Source of the DNA: Humulus lupulus
Taxonomy: Eukaryota > Streptophyta > Magnoliopsida > Rosales > Cannabaceae
DNA: 64,000 nucleotides
NCBI RefSeq assembly: GCF_963169125.1
Contig: NC_084797.1
Coordinates: forward strand, 94,707,868 to 94,771,867
Direction of reading: 5' to 3'
Part shown: one piece after another, positions 22,080-34,233 of the stretch
Numbering within the stretch: position 1 is the first letter of the stretch
Layout of the letters: each line of letters opens with the position of its first letter
Notes under the pieces: model-generated
Told to the model about the DNA's origin: nothing
Database searches by the model: none
The model's input: only the letters and a program-made list of their open reading frames with translations
Made by a program: the position numbers and the translations under genes

Positions 22080-23040
22080 TCCCTTTTTACATACCTGCCC
22101 TGGTGCCCCTTGCATATGAGCTCCTCAATTTTCAATTTCAAATAGGTATACTTCGTCGTGGTGTGGCCTATATCCTTGTGGTACTAGCAATATTTTTCGA
22201 GGTCCCTTTGGGATGGGTCCTTATTTAATGGGACCTGATATTGTCTCATGAGGAAGATATATTTTCTGGTATCTTCCAAGTCCATATAGATGGTACATGG
22301 TGCATGTCTGGGTTTACCTTCACTTTTGTGCTTCCTTTGCTGGTCATTTTTCAGTCATTCGTAGGCCATTCTCTTTTTTGCATCGTTCGAGTCATCTTGA
22401 GCAAAGGGTTTGGACATAGGATCACTTCTTCCTACCTTGAGGTTCTCAAGGCCATCTTTAACTTGGATATACTTATGTGCTCTCTCATAGAAGTCATCAA
22501 AGTTCATGACCTCTCTCTTGAGCATATTGTCCCATAATTTTCTTCATGGACGTATCCCAGCTGTGATGGCCATCATGAGTTCTCCTCTAGTCAGGCTCCC
22601 TACCTTGGCTACCTCCATATTGAACATATTGATATAGCTTTTTATTCTATCAGTTTCGCCTTGCTTTATGTTAGGGAGGCTGGTACCGAGCATAGCATAA
22701 CCACGCACGCCGTGGTGCTACTGGAGAAACTCAATAGAAAATTGCTGCCATGACATGATGGTTCCTGGCCTTAATCTCTTAAACCATTTATATGCAACTC
22801 CTTTTAGCGTAACAGTGAAACAGTGGCACCTTTCTCTATTGTTGATCCCTCTTAACTTCATTAACTAGTTGAAGGAGTCTAAGTGATACTTAGGGTCCGT
22901 AGTGCTCTCGTATGGGGTCATGTGAGGCTCCTTAAAGTTGGCAGGGAGTCATTCAACATGAATTTCACTTGTGAAGGGTGACTCGTAGTCAAAGTCATCA
23001 TCACATCCGAGCCCCCTAGACATAATGATAATCTTGCATG
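22080..23040 (-). pseudogene. Tat gag remnant
   Basis: Minus-strand reading gives a nearly full Tat gag middle and C-terminus: HVEWLPANFKEPHM, HLDSFN, RERCHCFTVTLKGVAYKWF, GYAMLGTSLPNIKQGETD, MFNMEVAKVGSLTRGELM, AITAGIRPWRKLWDNMLKRE and FDDFYERAHKYI. A zinc-finger-like YHKDIGHTTTKYT stretch follows near 22150. Stops and one frame change break it. Its N-terminus is missing: at about 23040 it is fused to an RNase H of another copy. Left of 22080 the sequence turns noncoding, and no protease follows. Confidence 0.8.
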
Positions 23041-24230
23041 TATCAAGCACAAGGCTAGCTTTTCCATTAATATATATCTCCACTCTGCCCCTAGTAACCT
23101 TTTACAAACATAGTAAACATGTTTTTTTACTTTCTTATCCTCCCGAACAAGTATTGCGCTGATTGCATGCTCGGTTGTGGAGAGATATAAGTACAATACT
23201 TCCCTTGTGATTGGTTTGGATAAGATTGGTGGTTCGGCGAGGTGGTTTTTTAAGAGCTTGAAAAGTGAGCTCACACTCGTCCGACCATTCAAATCTCTTG
23301 CCCCCTCTCAAAAGATTCAAGAATGGAAGGCATTTGTCTGTAGATTTCGATATGAATCTACTTAAGGCCGCCATTCATCCATTTAAACTGTGGACATCTT
23401 TATGTTTTTGAGGTGAGGGCACATTTATTAACCCCTTGATCTTATTCGGGTTTGCCTCTATGCCTTGGGCATTTACTATGAATCTGAAAAGCTTTCCCAA
23501 GGATACTCTGAATGAGCATTTTTCCTGGTTAAGTCTCATATTTTATTTTCGGAGTATAGCAAAGAATTATGTGAGACTATCAACATGGTTATAGTTATGC
23601 TTGGACTTGACTAGCATGTTGTCCATATAAACCTCCATATTGTTCCCTATTTGCTCGACAAACATCCTATCAAAAATCTTTGATATGTGTCCCCAACGTT
23701 CTTGAGGATGAAAGGCATCACATTGTAGCAGTACAAACCCTTATCGGTCATAAAGCTCATATGTTCCTGGTCGAGAGCATGCATGGCTATTTGGTTATAT
23801 CAAGAATATTCATCCATGAATGACGTGACCTACAGTAGCATTTACGAGATGATCAATTCGAGGTAGGGGAAAGCAATCCTTTGGACATGCCTTGTTGAGG
23901 TCTGAATAATCAATGCAAGTTCGCCTCTTGCCATTGGGCTTCGGAACTAACACCGGATTTGCTATCCAATAAGGATAGAAAGCATCTCGGATAAACTGAT
24001 TTTCCTTCAACCTCTCAACCTCTTCTTTGAAGACTTTCTTCCTATCATCGTCCAGGAGCCTTCTTTTTCTAGTGCTTTTGAGAGAATCCTTTGTTTATGT
24101 AGAGCGCATGGATTATAATGTTTGGGTTGATCCCAATCATGTCTTAATGCAACCATGCAAACACATCTTGACATTCCCTCGGGAAGCCAATTAATTGTTA
24201 TCTCGCATCCTTTGGGAGGTTCTTCCATAT
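23041..24230 (-). pseudogene. Tat reverse transcriptase and partial RNase H remnant
   Basis: Read on the minus strand: KENQFIRDAFYPYWIANPVLVPKPNGKRRTC and YSDLNKACPKDCFPLPRIDHLVNATVGH (24010-23810). Broken YVDD-region sequence follows around 23600, then AALSRFISKSTDKCLPFLNLLRGGKRFEW (23374 onward). The RNase H start (VLYLYLSTTEHAISAILVRED ... KRLLGAEWRY) breaks off at LALCLIHA, where gag from another copy begins. Several frameshifts and stops are present. The duplicated protease lies upstream on the same strand. Confidence 0.8.
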
Positions 24231-25460
24231 CTTTACCACCCTAGTGGTATCCTTTTCATCGAGCTCTACCTCCGCGAGCTCCTAGAATGGTCTAAGATTG
24301 GCCTTATCCTCTTTTATTCTGGGGTTGATCTCTTCTTCGACTTCAAAGACTGTCCTTCTTATATCATGGATGACAACAAGTGCTTGTGCACTTGTTTGGC
24401 ACTTCCCTCTCATGGAGATGCTATAGCACTCTCGGGCGGCCAGCTGGTTTCCCCTCAGCGTCCCAATGCCGCTAGGTGTTGGGAACTTGAGGGCCAATTG
24501 TCTCACATATGAAACTACCCCCAGGCCAGTTAGGGCTGGTCACCCAAGAAGTACATTGTTGTCCGAGTGGGTGTCCACTACTATGAACACAATTATCTTG
24601 TTATTGAGACTAAATAGTGACACTGGGAGCTCAATAGATCCCGTGCTGGCTATTCCTTCTTCTAAAAATCCGTACAACGTCATCGCACAGGCTTTCAAGT
24701 CTCGAGCTGAGAATCCCATCTTTTCCAAGGTGATCTTATAAAGGATGTTAACCGAGCTCCCGAAGCTGATCACCGGTAGCCTAAGATCCTTTCTTACTAT
24801 TGAAGAAAGATAGAACAGAGATGGCGAGTTGGAATGTGATGACCAAAGGGTCATTGTGGGGGAACTGGACGTGTGAATCATCTTTCTACAGTGAATGTTG
24901 GGTTAAGTTTCAACCCTCTTTGTTGTGGAGCACGACGTTTAGGTTCGTAGGTAGATCCGTCCCCCATCTTGAGCTCATTGACATATCTTGTATGTGAATT
25001 ACTCCCCGACCCGAGTGGGTGTCCACTACTATGAACACAATTATCTTGTTATTGAGACTAAATAGTGACACTGAGAGCTCAATAGATCCCGTGCTGGCTA
25101 TTCCTTCTTCTAAAAATCCGTACAACGTCATCGCACAGGCTTTCAAGTCTCGAGCTGAGAATCCCATCTTTTCCAAGGTGATCTTATAAAGGATGTTAAC
25201 CGAGCTCCCGAAGCCGATCACCGGTAGCCTAAGATCCTTTCTTACTATTGAAGAAAGATAGAACAGAGATGGAGAGTTGGAATGTGATGGCCAAAGGGTC
25301 ATTGTGGGGGAACTGGACGCGCGAATCATCTTCTACAGTGAATGTTGGGTTAAGTTTCAACCCTCTTTGTTGTGGAGCACGGCGTTTAGGTTAGTAGGTA
25401 GATCCGCCCCCCATCTTGAGCTCATTGACATATCTTGTATGTGAATTACTCCCCGACCCA
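24231..25460 (-). pseudogene. Tat protease remnant, tandemly duplicated
   Basis: Two successive minus-strand copies of the retropepsin region are present (25329-25011 and 24881-24563). Each reads ...RKDLRLPVI-(G/S)[50 protein letters not shown]. The usual VDTGSS active site has become (G/S)FGSS, so the catalytic Asp is lost. The stretch after the second copy (24506-24282) carries the RQLALKFPTPSGIGTLRGNQLAARECYSIS segment that normally follows the protease. The duplication unit is described separately. Confidence 0.8.
24563..25457. repeat. 448-bp direct tandem duplication
   Basis: 24563-25010 is repeated head-to-tail at 25011-25457. I count about eight substitutions and one 1-bp indel by eye, roughly 98% identity. 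The boundary word is CCGAGTGGGTGTCC at 24563 and 25011. Confidence 0.92.
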
Positions 25461-26790
25461 GCGATATGTGGTACTTCAACAATGGTTACTACATCCTCCC
25501 CATCAATCTGGGGAGGTTAGTCATCCTCCCTTGCTCGTGAGGTCATATTCTATTGGGCAGGTTTTTTGTTTCCAACATACATCAAAAAGTACAATCGAGA
25601 GATCAGACCTTCGATCTCGTCCTTCAGAGTTCTGCATTCATCGGTGGTATGACCGACATCCCTATGGAACCTGCAGAATTTGTTGGTATCCCTTTTGGAC
25701 TTTTGATTTCACATCGGATTAGTTCGTTTGAATGGGACCTGGTTCTCATTTGCGATAAAAAAAAATTCCTGAGTATCTGTAAGCTCGGTGTAATATGTGT
25801 AAATGGAGAAGTATTTATCTCCTATTTTCTTTTTACCCATGTCTACCTCCAATTTATTCCTTTAATTTTTATTCCTTTTTGAAAGGTTGTCTTTTGAGGG
25901 TTGTGATTATGAGAGCGTAGCTGAGGTCAAGGCTGAGTTCACGTTCGTCATGGTAGTTATAATGAACTGAGTAGTCCGTTTTAATGCTGACCTCGCCTTT
26001 TCTACATTGACAAATCTCTAAGCCCGGTTATTTAATTCGGTTATTTTCCTCACGGGTTTCCTTTGCATGTCATCCCAAAGGGGACTCCCTGACAATAGTC
26101 CAGCTCATACCGCCATTAGATGACCACTGTCATCGACATTTTGAGCTCGTGCCACCTCTATTTTAAATCTTGTCAGGTAGCTTTTTAATGACTCTCCCGA
26201 CTGATGTATAGCATTAGTCTTGCCTGAGGTTGAGGGTCAGACACCTACCATTGACTTGAATTGCCTCTTGAATTTCTTATCTAGTTGTTCTCAAGGCGAG
26301 ATCGAGTGCCTTCGGAACTTGTCAAACCAGGTTTTTGCTGGTCTCGAGAGTGTGGTTGGAAAGAGCATACACCTAAGCTCGTATAACCATTGCAAGCATG
26401 CATTAGTGTGTTAAACGTGCTATGGTGGATATATGGTTCTGAGGTCCCATCAAAGGGTGCCACATGGGGTATCTTGAATCCATAAGGAAATGGAGTGTTT
26501 GATATGTGTGGAGAGAAAGGCTCGAGCTCCTCATCGGAGCCGTCAGCCTTGTCCTTATTTATTTCTTCTTGGAAGAGCCTAAATTCTCTTTCAAGTTGAT
26601 TGATTCTTTCTTGGAACAAGTCCACCGAAGGTTGAGCTTGCATTTTGGGTAGTTGGCTATTGTTTGTGAAAGCTCTAGCTCCCTGCCCCAGTATAGAGTT
26701 ATACTGATTCCCATGTATTGGCTGCATAGGCTCTTTTCGGCTATTTAAATGTGTTCGTAAATCCGGGTTTGACCGGTTACCTTCACCCAT
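25461..26790 (-). pseudogene. Tat gag remnant (N-terminus to zinc-finger region)
   Basis: The minus strand starts at Met 26790 (MGEGNRSNPDLRTH). It shows a coiled-coil-like segment (LFQERINQLEREFRLFQEEINKDK), then FPYGFKIPHVAPFDGTSEPYIHHSTFNTLM, the standard gag entry. It runs to 26281 before the first break. Further left, frameshifted pieces continue to a C-terminal FHRDVGHTTDECRTLKDEIEGLI segment (about 25680-25570), which in Tat gags precedes the protease. The start is chosen because it opens the first recognisable domain. Confidence 0.75.
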
Positions 26791-26873
26791 TTTTTATTGA
26801 AGTGATCTAGAAGATTAGGATAATCATTCTCATAACTCTCGATATTCTTGGGATCGGTGTTGTATACACTCAC

Positions 26874-29458
26874 TATAACGACCCAAATTTCCTAATAAGG
26901 CTTAGGGCCTTGATTAGGAGCCCAGGATGGAAAATTTTGGAATTATGCGATTATATGATACTTATGTGTATCATTATGTGATTATGTGAGTTATATTATA
27001 ATATTACTTGATATGCATGTGGGCCCATTTTTTTTAATTGGGTAGTTTTTATAATTTGGCCAGTTTTGGTATATTTGGCATATATGAGGTATGTGTGCGG
27101 TACTTCATTATTAGTTGGTTATGCTTGGGCTACTCAGCACGAGAAGATCCTAGGAGGCAAGCCAGTGGGAAAGTCACAACAGGATCCATTCATGACTCGG
27201 AGTGAGTCAAGGGGTATTTAGCACATTACCGAGATATTCGGTAATGGGAATAAATATTTTAAGGTAAATTGGGAGTTAGTAAGATCATAAGGAAATTATG
27301 AGAATTTTGATTATTTTACCCCGACATGAGTTTTTGGGACCCCGAGCATTAGGATTTGCTTGAGGTTACTTAAGCTTGAAGTAACCTGTCAAAATTATAA
27401 AAAGAACGTTCTCTCTTTCTCTCGTTCCCTTCTCGACACCCATTTGCATTTTCAAAGGAAACTTGAGTTTTAGGACTCAGATTCAAGCAAGGATCGAGGC
27501 ATAGCGATTCTAGGGAAGATTAGAAGCTTATTAGCTAGAGGATTTAGTTGGGCGATGACTTAACCAGAGGTAATCCAAGTTTTAGGTTCTAAGTTTTTAA
27601 GCTTTGAGTGGATTTTACGTTTTGATGAGTTTTTGGATGGATTAAGACTTAGGTTTTCATGATTTTGGGAGATTAGGATGTTTAGGAACTTTGATTTTGG
27701 AATTTGGATAGGTTTTTTGGAGGATTTTATGTGGGAAAAATCGTAGGAAATGGCTGGCTTATTGGTCATGTAGCGACCTTATTCTAGCAAGTCGCGACCG
27801 GGATGAACCAGGAGCCAAGGAGGCTTTACCTGGGGGGTGCACCACGACCCAAGAGGGGCAAAGTCGCGGCCCGTACCCTGAAGCCCAAGATAAATGCTCT
27901 CTGACTTAGGGCAAGTCGCGACTGGCTTGTACATTTTTGCCCAAATTTGGTTTTTAGCAGTGGGAACTTAATTGTAAAGGGCCTGGGATCGATCCTACTA
28001 CCCAATTGAGTAGGATTCGACAGCTCGAAGGCAAGGTTTGAGTCTGGAAGTATTTAATTGCTCAATTTGTTGAGGTTTTATATTATGGTCGTGACTAGGT
28101 TATCGCTAGGGGCTTGGAAACAGGAACGTTCTTGAGGGTAGTTTATTGGTAACCTGTGCTTGGACAAAAGGTAAGAAAATGACATCCAGTATGTGATGCA
28201 TATGATGCATGCCATATATGTGATTATGGCATGGCATGAAGGTGAAATTTGGAATTGGCTAGAGCTTGAGTCTCTATAATTGTGCATGATTATCATTATG
28301 CTCTTGATTATTGATTAAGCATGGTAAATGCCTTATATCTGAATATTTTACATATGATACATGTCTATTAGCATTACCTCATTGAGGAAGCACTGGCATT
28401 TTAGTCAGGGAACGACAATGGTGTCAGTATTGATTGCGAAGCTATGACTTATCATTCAAGATTGGCAGTAGTATTGAGCACTGGTCGTATAGTATTGGCT
28501 TATGAGTCAAGAACGATATTAGCATGTTTAACGCAAGCTGAGATGATTAGATCTAATCAACAAAAGCATGAAATACTTGACCGACCCCAATGTCGAAGAA
28601 AACTAAAGCGCTTGTCTTGTCTAAAGCTAGTTACATACAGCCAGGGCCAAAAGGCTCAGGTAACTGAAACGTCACCTGGCTTAGGGAGCAGATCCCCAGA
28701 AATAGACTTATCAGTCATCTATACATAGATAGACTTATCAGTCATCTATACAAAGATAGACTTATCAGTCATCTATACAGAGAAAGACTTATAACCCATC
28801 TATACAGAGATAGACTTATCAGTGATCTATTTAGAGAGTGACATATTAGTCAACTATTCAAAGAGAAACTTATTAGTCGTCTACCTTAGAGAGACTTATT
28901 AGTTATCTACCTCAGAGAGAGAGAGCCTTATTAGTCATCTACATCGAGCATAGGACTTCAGAATTATTGATTTGTACCTACCTGCATGCATGAATAGGGT
29001 TATTACTGTTAAGCATGCTTATTATGATTTGGTGACATGCTATTATCTGCTTATAAGCATGTGTTTGAGTTTTCTTGTTGAGCTTCGACTCATGGGTGCT
29101 ATGTGGTGCAGGTAAAAGCAAAAGAAAGTTGGACCATCCATGAGTAGAAGAGTTATGTGACAATGTGTACATATGCAGCTGCTCAACCACCACGGCCCAG
29201 GGTTTAAAGAGGAACTAGGGTTAAAACCTATTTTGCCACTTAGGTCAGCTGGTTGTAAATATTTTATTGTAATTAACATTTGAAATATATTTTGGGATCC
29301 CAATGTATATAGTAAACATTTTAGTGAAATGTTGTATATTTAACCAAAAATGTTAACTCTAAATCCTTAATCACATTTAGTTACACGAATATGGCCAAAT
29401 GATTTGGTCACTGTTTAAAATGCACAACGTAATGGTCCATGGGTAGTAGGGCGTTACA
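26874..29458 (+). repeat. element A 5' LTR (Tekay-like chromovirus)
   Basis: The 2585-bp LTR begins TATAACGACCCAAATTT, where relatives start TGTAACGACCC, and ends ...GGGCGTTACA directly before the primer binding site. It shares its start with the LTRs at 54626 and 60740 and its end with those at 31210 and 57025. A TATA-like ATTATAAAAAG lies near 27391, followed by a CT-rich leader. A 28-bp tandem array sits at 28700-28945. Confidence 0.85.
28700..28945 (+). repeat. about 28-bp tandem repeat in LTR A
   Basis: About nine units of AGACTTATCAGTCATCTATAC with spacer variants. The first units are near-identical and later ones progressively diverge. Confidence 0.88.
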
Positions 29459-29461
29459 ACT

Positions 29462-29473
29462 TGGTATCAGAGC
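29462..29473 (+). other. element A primer binding site
   Basis: TGGTATCAGAGC, the usual complement of the initiator tRNA-Met 3' end, 3 bp after the LTR end. Confidence 0.9.
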
Positions 29474-29824
29474 GAGCCAAGGTTATGGGTTCTTGTAGAC
29501 AAGCTAGACATGTACACTCGTCACTAAAGACAAGCTTCACCCATGGTATGGTTACTATTTATGTGGTTATGTGCTTAACTGCTTAAATAGAATGTAAATG
29601 CTTTACCTGGATGTTGTATTAGGGAGCATGTGATTTTGATAGATCCTGGCTCTTGATTATTGATATGATTATATGATTACCTGCTCAGTGAATACATAAA
29701 TGTGTTATTTGCATGTTGAAGTTGGAGGCATAGTATGTATGTTGGAAAAGAAGGGGTTAAGAGTTGATGTATGAATGCTATGGGTATGCTTTGGCACTAC
29801 AGTGGTTTGTGAATGTAGTGTGGT

Positions 29825-30545
29825 ATGATTGTTCCCGTGGGCAAGGGTTTTGATATGCTCATCATGTTTAATGGGTTAAGTTATTCACTGCAGATTCAAT
29901 TACCTAGTATGTATCCAAGGCAGATAATGAGACTTGGTGGTGGTTATACTGAGGTAGAGAATTACAGCCAGGGTTTGAGTTCTTCACCTACCCCTCAAAA
30001 TTTCCAGCAGGTGTTTAATGATGTGCAATTAAGATTGCAGAAGCAAGAGGAAGAGATTAGGTGTTTGAAACAACAGCAGAATCTGTCGGGGAATACCTCT
30101 TCCTTTGCTATACCAGGAGTGGCATCAGTATTGGCTCAGCCTAGGGTTGAGAATAGGTGGGAATTTCTTTGTGGAAGATTCCAGGAATATTACCCTCCAG
30201 TCTTTGAGGGAGGCCTAGATCCATTTAGAGTTGAGTAATGGATGGGCACGATCAGTTGTATTCTCTACAGTATGGGGTGGTAGATCACGATAGGGTGATC
30301 TGTGCTACATATGTATTGCATGATGATGCCCGGACGTGGTGGGAAGTAGTATCCAAGACACAAGATACAACTGTGATGGACTGGAAAGAATTTAGGCAGC
30401 TGTTTAATGAAAGATATTACTATGATGCAGTCAAGACTGCTAAGATGAATGAGTTTTTGAACCTGGTTCAGGGAAATGCAAAAGTAGCAGAGTATGTTAA
30501 CTTGCAGCGTACTATTACGTATATCGACTCTAAGGTCAAGGGTGA
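29825..30545 (+). pseudogene. element A gag, truncated
   Basis: The first stretch includes a coiled coil (VQLRLQKQEEEIRCLKQQQ) and the gag entry RFQEYYPPVFEGGLDPFRVE. A stop and a frameshift at about 30236 follow. It then reads DHDRVICATYVLHDDARTWWEVVSKTQ and WKEFRQLFNERYYYDAVKTAK, the core retrotransposon gag domain. It ends abruptly near 30545, where an LTR fragment of element B begins. No protease, RT or integrase of A remains. Confidence 0.82.
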
Positions 30546-31210
30546 ACCACAGGGGTTTGGCTAGCTCTATGGCTAGTGGGACAGAGGAAAGGGCGAGGCC
30601 CCAAGTGACTCTATGGTCGCATAGCTAGGGATAGGCCCGAGAGTTGGCTTAAAAGTCAACTAAATAGGCCGAAGGCCCCAAGTTGATCCAATGATCATGC
30701 TATTGAATTTATAACATATTGGTTATGAGTGGATATTGCTGATTTTATTGAATGGTTATTTTAAAGTTATATTCTATATTGTTGCACGTTCTGTTTTCTT
30801 GCTTAGTCTCGGCTCACAGGTGCTTTGTGGTGGAGGTAAGGGAAAGGGAAAACCTGACCAACCATGAGTTGGAGAGCTTTGGTGGCGGCGTGTACATATT
30901 TGGCTGCTCGACCGTAACGACCAGGGTTATCTTAGAGGAACTAGGGTTGTAGCCCTATTTTCCCACTTAGGCTGGCTCATGTAACTTTTATTATGTATGT
31001 ACCCTTTTAAACAATTGTGGTGTAATATTTTGGGATCCCATGTTGTATAACACTTTTGAAATAGAAGTCAATGGTTATTTGACCAAAAATTTTAACCCTA
31101 ACCCTTGTCACTAACCTTAGATACACGATTTAATCCAAATGACCTGATTATCAGGCCTAACACAATTTTAAGTACACAGTGTAATGGTCCTTGATTAGGA
31201 GGGTGTTACA
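30546..31210 (+). repeat. element B 5' LTR, 3' fragment
   Basis: The last 650 bp or so of an LTR of the same family as A and D: GCTCACAGGTGCTTTGTGGTGGAGGTAAG parallels both. It ends GGGTGTTACA before a primer binding site. The 5' part is missing and replaced by gag of A. Confidence 0.75.
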
Positions 31211-31213
31211 ACT

Positions 31214-31225
31214 TGGTATCAGAGC
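31214..31225 (+). other. element B primer binding site
   Basis: TGGTATCAGAGC, initiator tRNA-Met type, 3 bp after the LTR end at 31210. Confidence 0.9.
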
Positions 31226-31681
31226 GGCCAAGGTTTAAGGTTTCCTGAAGACTGGTCGGGCGTGTACACTTGCCACTAAAGACAAGCTCGACTCAGGGTT
31301 TGGTAACTGTCATATGTTTATATGTATAAATGCTTAATCATTATATGAATGCTTTATCTGCATACCTGTTTAGGAAGCATGAAATAATCTGATAGGGCCT
31401 TGCCCTTGACTGTTGCATGAATGTTGAAGAACATGCTTATTAGTTATGTTGGATTTGTTGAAAATACTTGGATATGCTTATATGTATTGTTATTTGCTGA
31501 TGGGTATCAGGAGGTGCTTATTAGCACTATGAATGAATGAGTATATTTATTGTTTGAGGGCATGTTTATTAGCATTGCATACGTGTGTTATTTGATGATC
31601 ATGGACTGTTAGGCGGCAAGTGGTATAGTTATGACTTACCTAATGGTCGATTGATCTCTATAGGTTGGATAGAGTGTCAGA

Positions 31682-32808
31682 ATGAACCCTCAAAGGTCAG
31701 AGAGATTGCCCGACCAAGAGTTATAGGCCAGTGAAGGGAATGTTCAGGGCCAGGCCCCACCACCAGCACTAGAGAACTGGCAGTAAGTGCTTGCTGACAT
31801 GCAAGCGAGGTTAGAGATACGGGAGAAAGAGATATGCCTCTTAAGACAGCAACAAGTTCCAGCAGGGAACCAAGAGGCCGCGGTGCAAATAGTGGTACAA
31901 CCTGAGGTACCGATAGTTGTACAGCCCCAGACAGGGGGAGATAGGTATATGTTTCGAGAAGATGCCCAAATATGGTGGGAGGTGGTATCCCAGACTAGAC
32001 CTGTTACCATAATGGCGTGGGAAGAATTCAAAACCTTGTTTAACGAGAAATACTACAATGACGCAGTTAAGGCTGCGAAGGCTTAGGAGTTCAGCAAGTT
32101 ACTTCAGGGTAACATGTGAGTGACCGACTACGCCTAGAAGTTTGACAGATTGGCAAAGTTTGTCGGGGATTTGGCGCCCACTGATGTGACTAGCAGAGGA
32201 TGTTTCTACAGGGGCTACAACCTATGATAGCCCGATACGTTCGTATTACTATTGTGCCGAGAGTGACTACCTATGCACATGCTGTAGAGAAGGCGCTTAC
32301 AGCTGAGAGCGATGAGAATAAGATCTAGTGTGATAATGTAGCCATAAGAGATTCTAGGAGGTCTGGACCTCCATTTCCAGGTTTTGGTAGGGGCTGAGGG
32401 CCCAGTGTTCATAAGAGGAAGACGCTAAACACAATTTCAGTTCCAGGGACAGATAGGAGGCCACGGGGTGTGAAGATGGGATGCCAAGGTGGCGATGAGA
32501 CATGGAGGTCATTCCCATAGTGTCCTAGGTGTAGGAGGCGTCATGTTGGGGAGTGTCGGGCGGAGGCCTGTTTTGTTTGTGGTAATACAGGGTACCTGAA
32601 GAAAGACTGCCCGAGAGCCAGAAAAAAAGAGCCAAAGAAGGTGGACAGCCTGACGCTAGCTCGGGTGTTCACTTTGACCCAGACAGAGGTCGAGGCTAGT
32701 CCCTCAGTGGTTAGAGGTTAGTTTCCTAGTGCTGGAACCTTTTATTCTGTTCTTATTGACTCGGGTGCTACGCACTCCTTTGCTGCTAGTAGGATTATAG
32801 ATGGCTTG
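31682..32808 (+). pseudogene. element B gag and start of protease
   Basis: Starts MNPQRSERLPDQE and contains NWQ-VLADMQARLEIREKEICLLRQQQ, like element D. A deletion removes the gag entry: MFREDAQIWWEVVSQ follows directly on QPQTGGDRY. It continues through FNEKYYNDAVKAAKA and a basic region to a zinc knuckle, CFVCGNTGYLKKDC (about 32565-32610), in which the His has become Tyr. The protease starts YSVLIDSGATHSFAAS and is cut at 32808 by insertion of E2. It resumes at 44403. Many stops. Confidence 0.82.
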
Positions 32809-32813
32809 TATAG
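32809..32813. repeat. target site duplication TATAG (left of E2)
   Basis: TATAG directly before the left LTR of E2; identical bases follow its right LTR at 44398-44402. Confidence 0.92.
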
Positions 32814-33400
32814 TGCTGACCCTGATTTTGGTCAACTGACACGGAGTCAGAATATGCTTGATGTGAATGAATGCGTTGAAAAGAATCGAATGAAAAAAAT
32901 AATAAGAACACGATGTTTTATAGTGGTTCGGCCCCAGGATCGGGTAATAACCTATGTCTACTTAGATTGTTATTGACGTGAGAATCAAAGGAGTGATCAA
33001 AGAACTATGGTCCAATGAGTTTCACTAACCTCTGAAGAACAATACAATATTTCAAGTAGAATTACTCTAGTATCAAATAATTCGAAAGCCAAAAGTCCCT
33101 TCCTTAAGCTATCTTTCTCTATTTATAGGCTCAAGGGGGATTACACGAGATTGTTACAAATATTCTCTCCTGAATAATCGAATTCTCAGGAGATTGTTTG
33201 AGTTAATTTCGGGATTTACAAAGAACTTTATTGGAACATCATGCTGCATGCGGAACCATCGACCAGACTGGTCGCAGGAAAGACTGGGCCGCCTACTGCT
33301 TATAATGTATCTTGTGGTCGATACACTAGCAGAGTTCCTCCAGATGTCAGCCACGTGTCCAGGGATCATTTCCCACGTCATCAATGCTTTTTGGATAACA
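32814..33400 (-). repeat. E2 3' LTR (left copy)
   Basis: 587 bp. On the plus strand it reads TGCTGACCC ... TTGGATAACA (the other copy has TGTTGACCC). A minus-strand TATA box (GCCTATAAATAG, 33119-33130) marks the retroviral promoter. Confidence 0.95.
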
Positions 33401-33414
33401 TTTTCCCCCCAAGT
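33401..33414 (-). other. E2 polypurine tract
   Basis: The minus strand reads ACTTGGGGGGAAAA immediately before the LTR. Confidence 0.85.
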
Positions 33415-33633
33415 TTATTTATTACGAGCAATAAATAAACTTTTGAGTGAACGACCCTTCGGTGACCCCGCCATACGTGTCAGAACCCTTCGTGTGTTCT
33501 TGGGAAAAGCAACCTACTCTTGTCTAATCATGACTTTTCAGTTCCCCAGTAATAATTCGACGACTATCTCGCTTCCCCATACTTCGAAAAAGTGGAAACT
33601 GATGATTACACCTTTTTAATGCCACAGACAAAC

Positions 33634-33642
33634 TTATATAAC
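33634..33642 (+). promoter_or_regulatory. TATA box for the E2 antisense gene
   Basis: ACTTATATAACA, about 235 bp inside the left LTR and pointing rightwards. A likely start site about 30 bp on would give a leader containing AAACCCTAAAACC, common in plant 5' leaders. Confidence 0.55.
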
Positions 33643-33812
33643 ATCTCTGAAGTTCTTCTTTTTCTTTTTACGCACACCATTACTCATTCCAGAAACCCTA
33701 AAACCAGAGCTTTCGTCTTCTCCCAGAGACCGTTCTTCTGTATTTCAAGACTCAGCCCGAGACTTCCCCGACTTCTGAAGACTCTTTACTGATCTCCACG
33801 ATCTTCTTTCTG

Positions 33813-34233
33813 GTAAGTCTTCGAACCTTTATGATTCAAATTTTCGTAATGCATGCTCCTGTATGTTGACGGTTTGAGTTCATCTGCTTCTGGGTTAAGA
33901 TGTTTGTCAATAGAATGTCTTGTAGGTGAAAAAAGTTACGAGTCAGTTTGATAGTTGGGATCATACTTTTAGGACGTAAAACCGAAGTAAAAATTCGATT
34001 TTTAGGCCAGCCGAAAAATAGGTTTTTCCCGCCCTTAGGGGAGTTGAAAAAGCTTTTACGAAAAACTTTTTGTTTTCACCCTTTGATCCGTTTTTCAAAT
34101 TGCTCGTGCGAAATTTTTTTAACTTTCGTTACAATGCTGCTGTATGAAAGCTTGACTTTTATACTCGATCAGCGTTATTCTAAAAAGCCTTTAAAAATTC
34201 TCTATCCTCACCTCCCCATTCTTCTGTTTGCAG
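33813..34233 (+). other. leader intron of the E2 antisense gene
   Basis: Donor TTCTG|GTAAGTCTTCG and acceptor CTTCTGTTTGCAG|AATTTGATG. The 421-nt T-rich body is typical of a plant 5'-leader intron. The first ATG after the acceptor (34240) opens the protein. Confidence 0.65.

Noticed and set aside
22241..22537. Plus-strand open frame of 98 codons
   Set aside because: Complement of a minus-strand gag remnant.
28700..28945. Regular repeats resembling a CRISPR array
   Set aside because: Units are head-to-tail without unique spacers and lie in a plant LTR.
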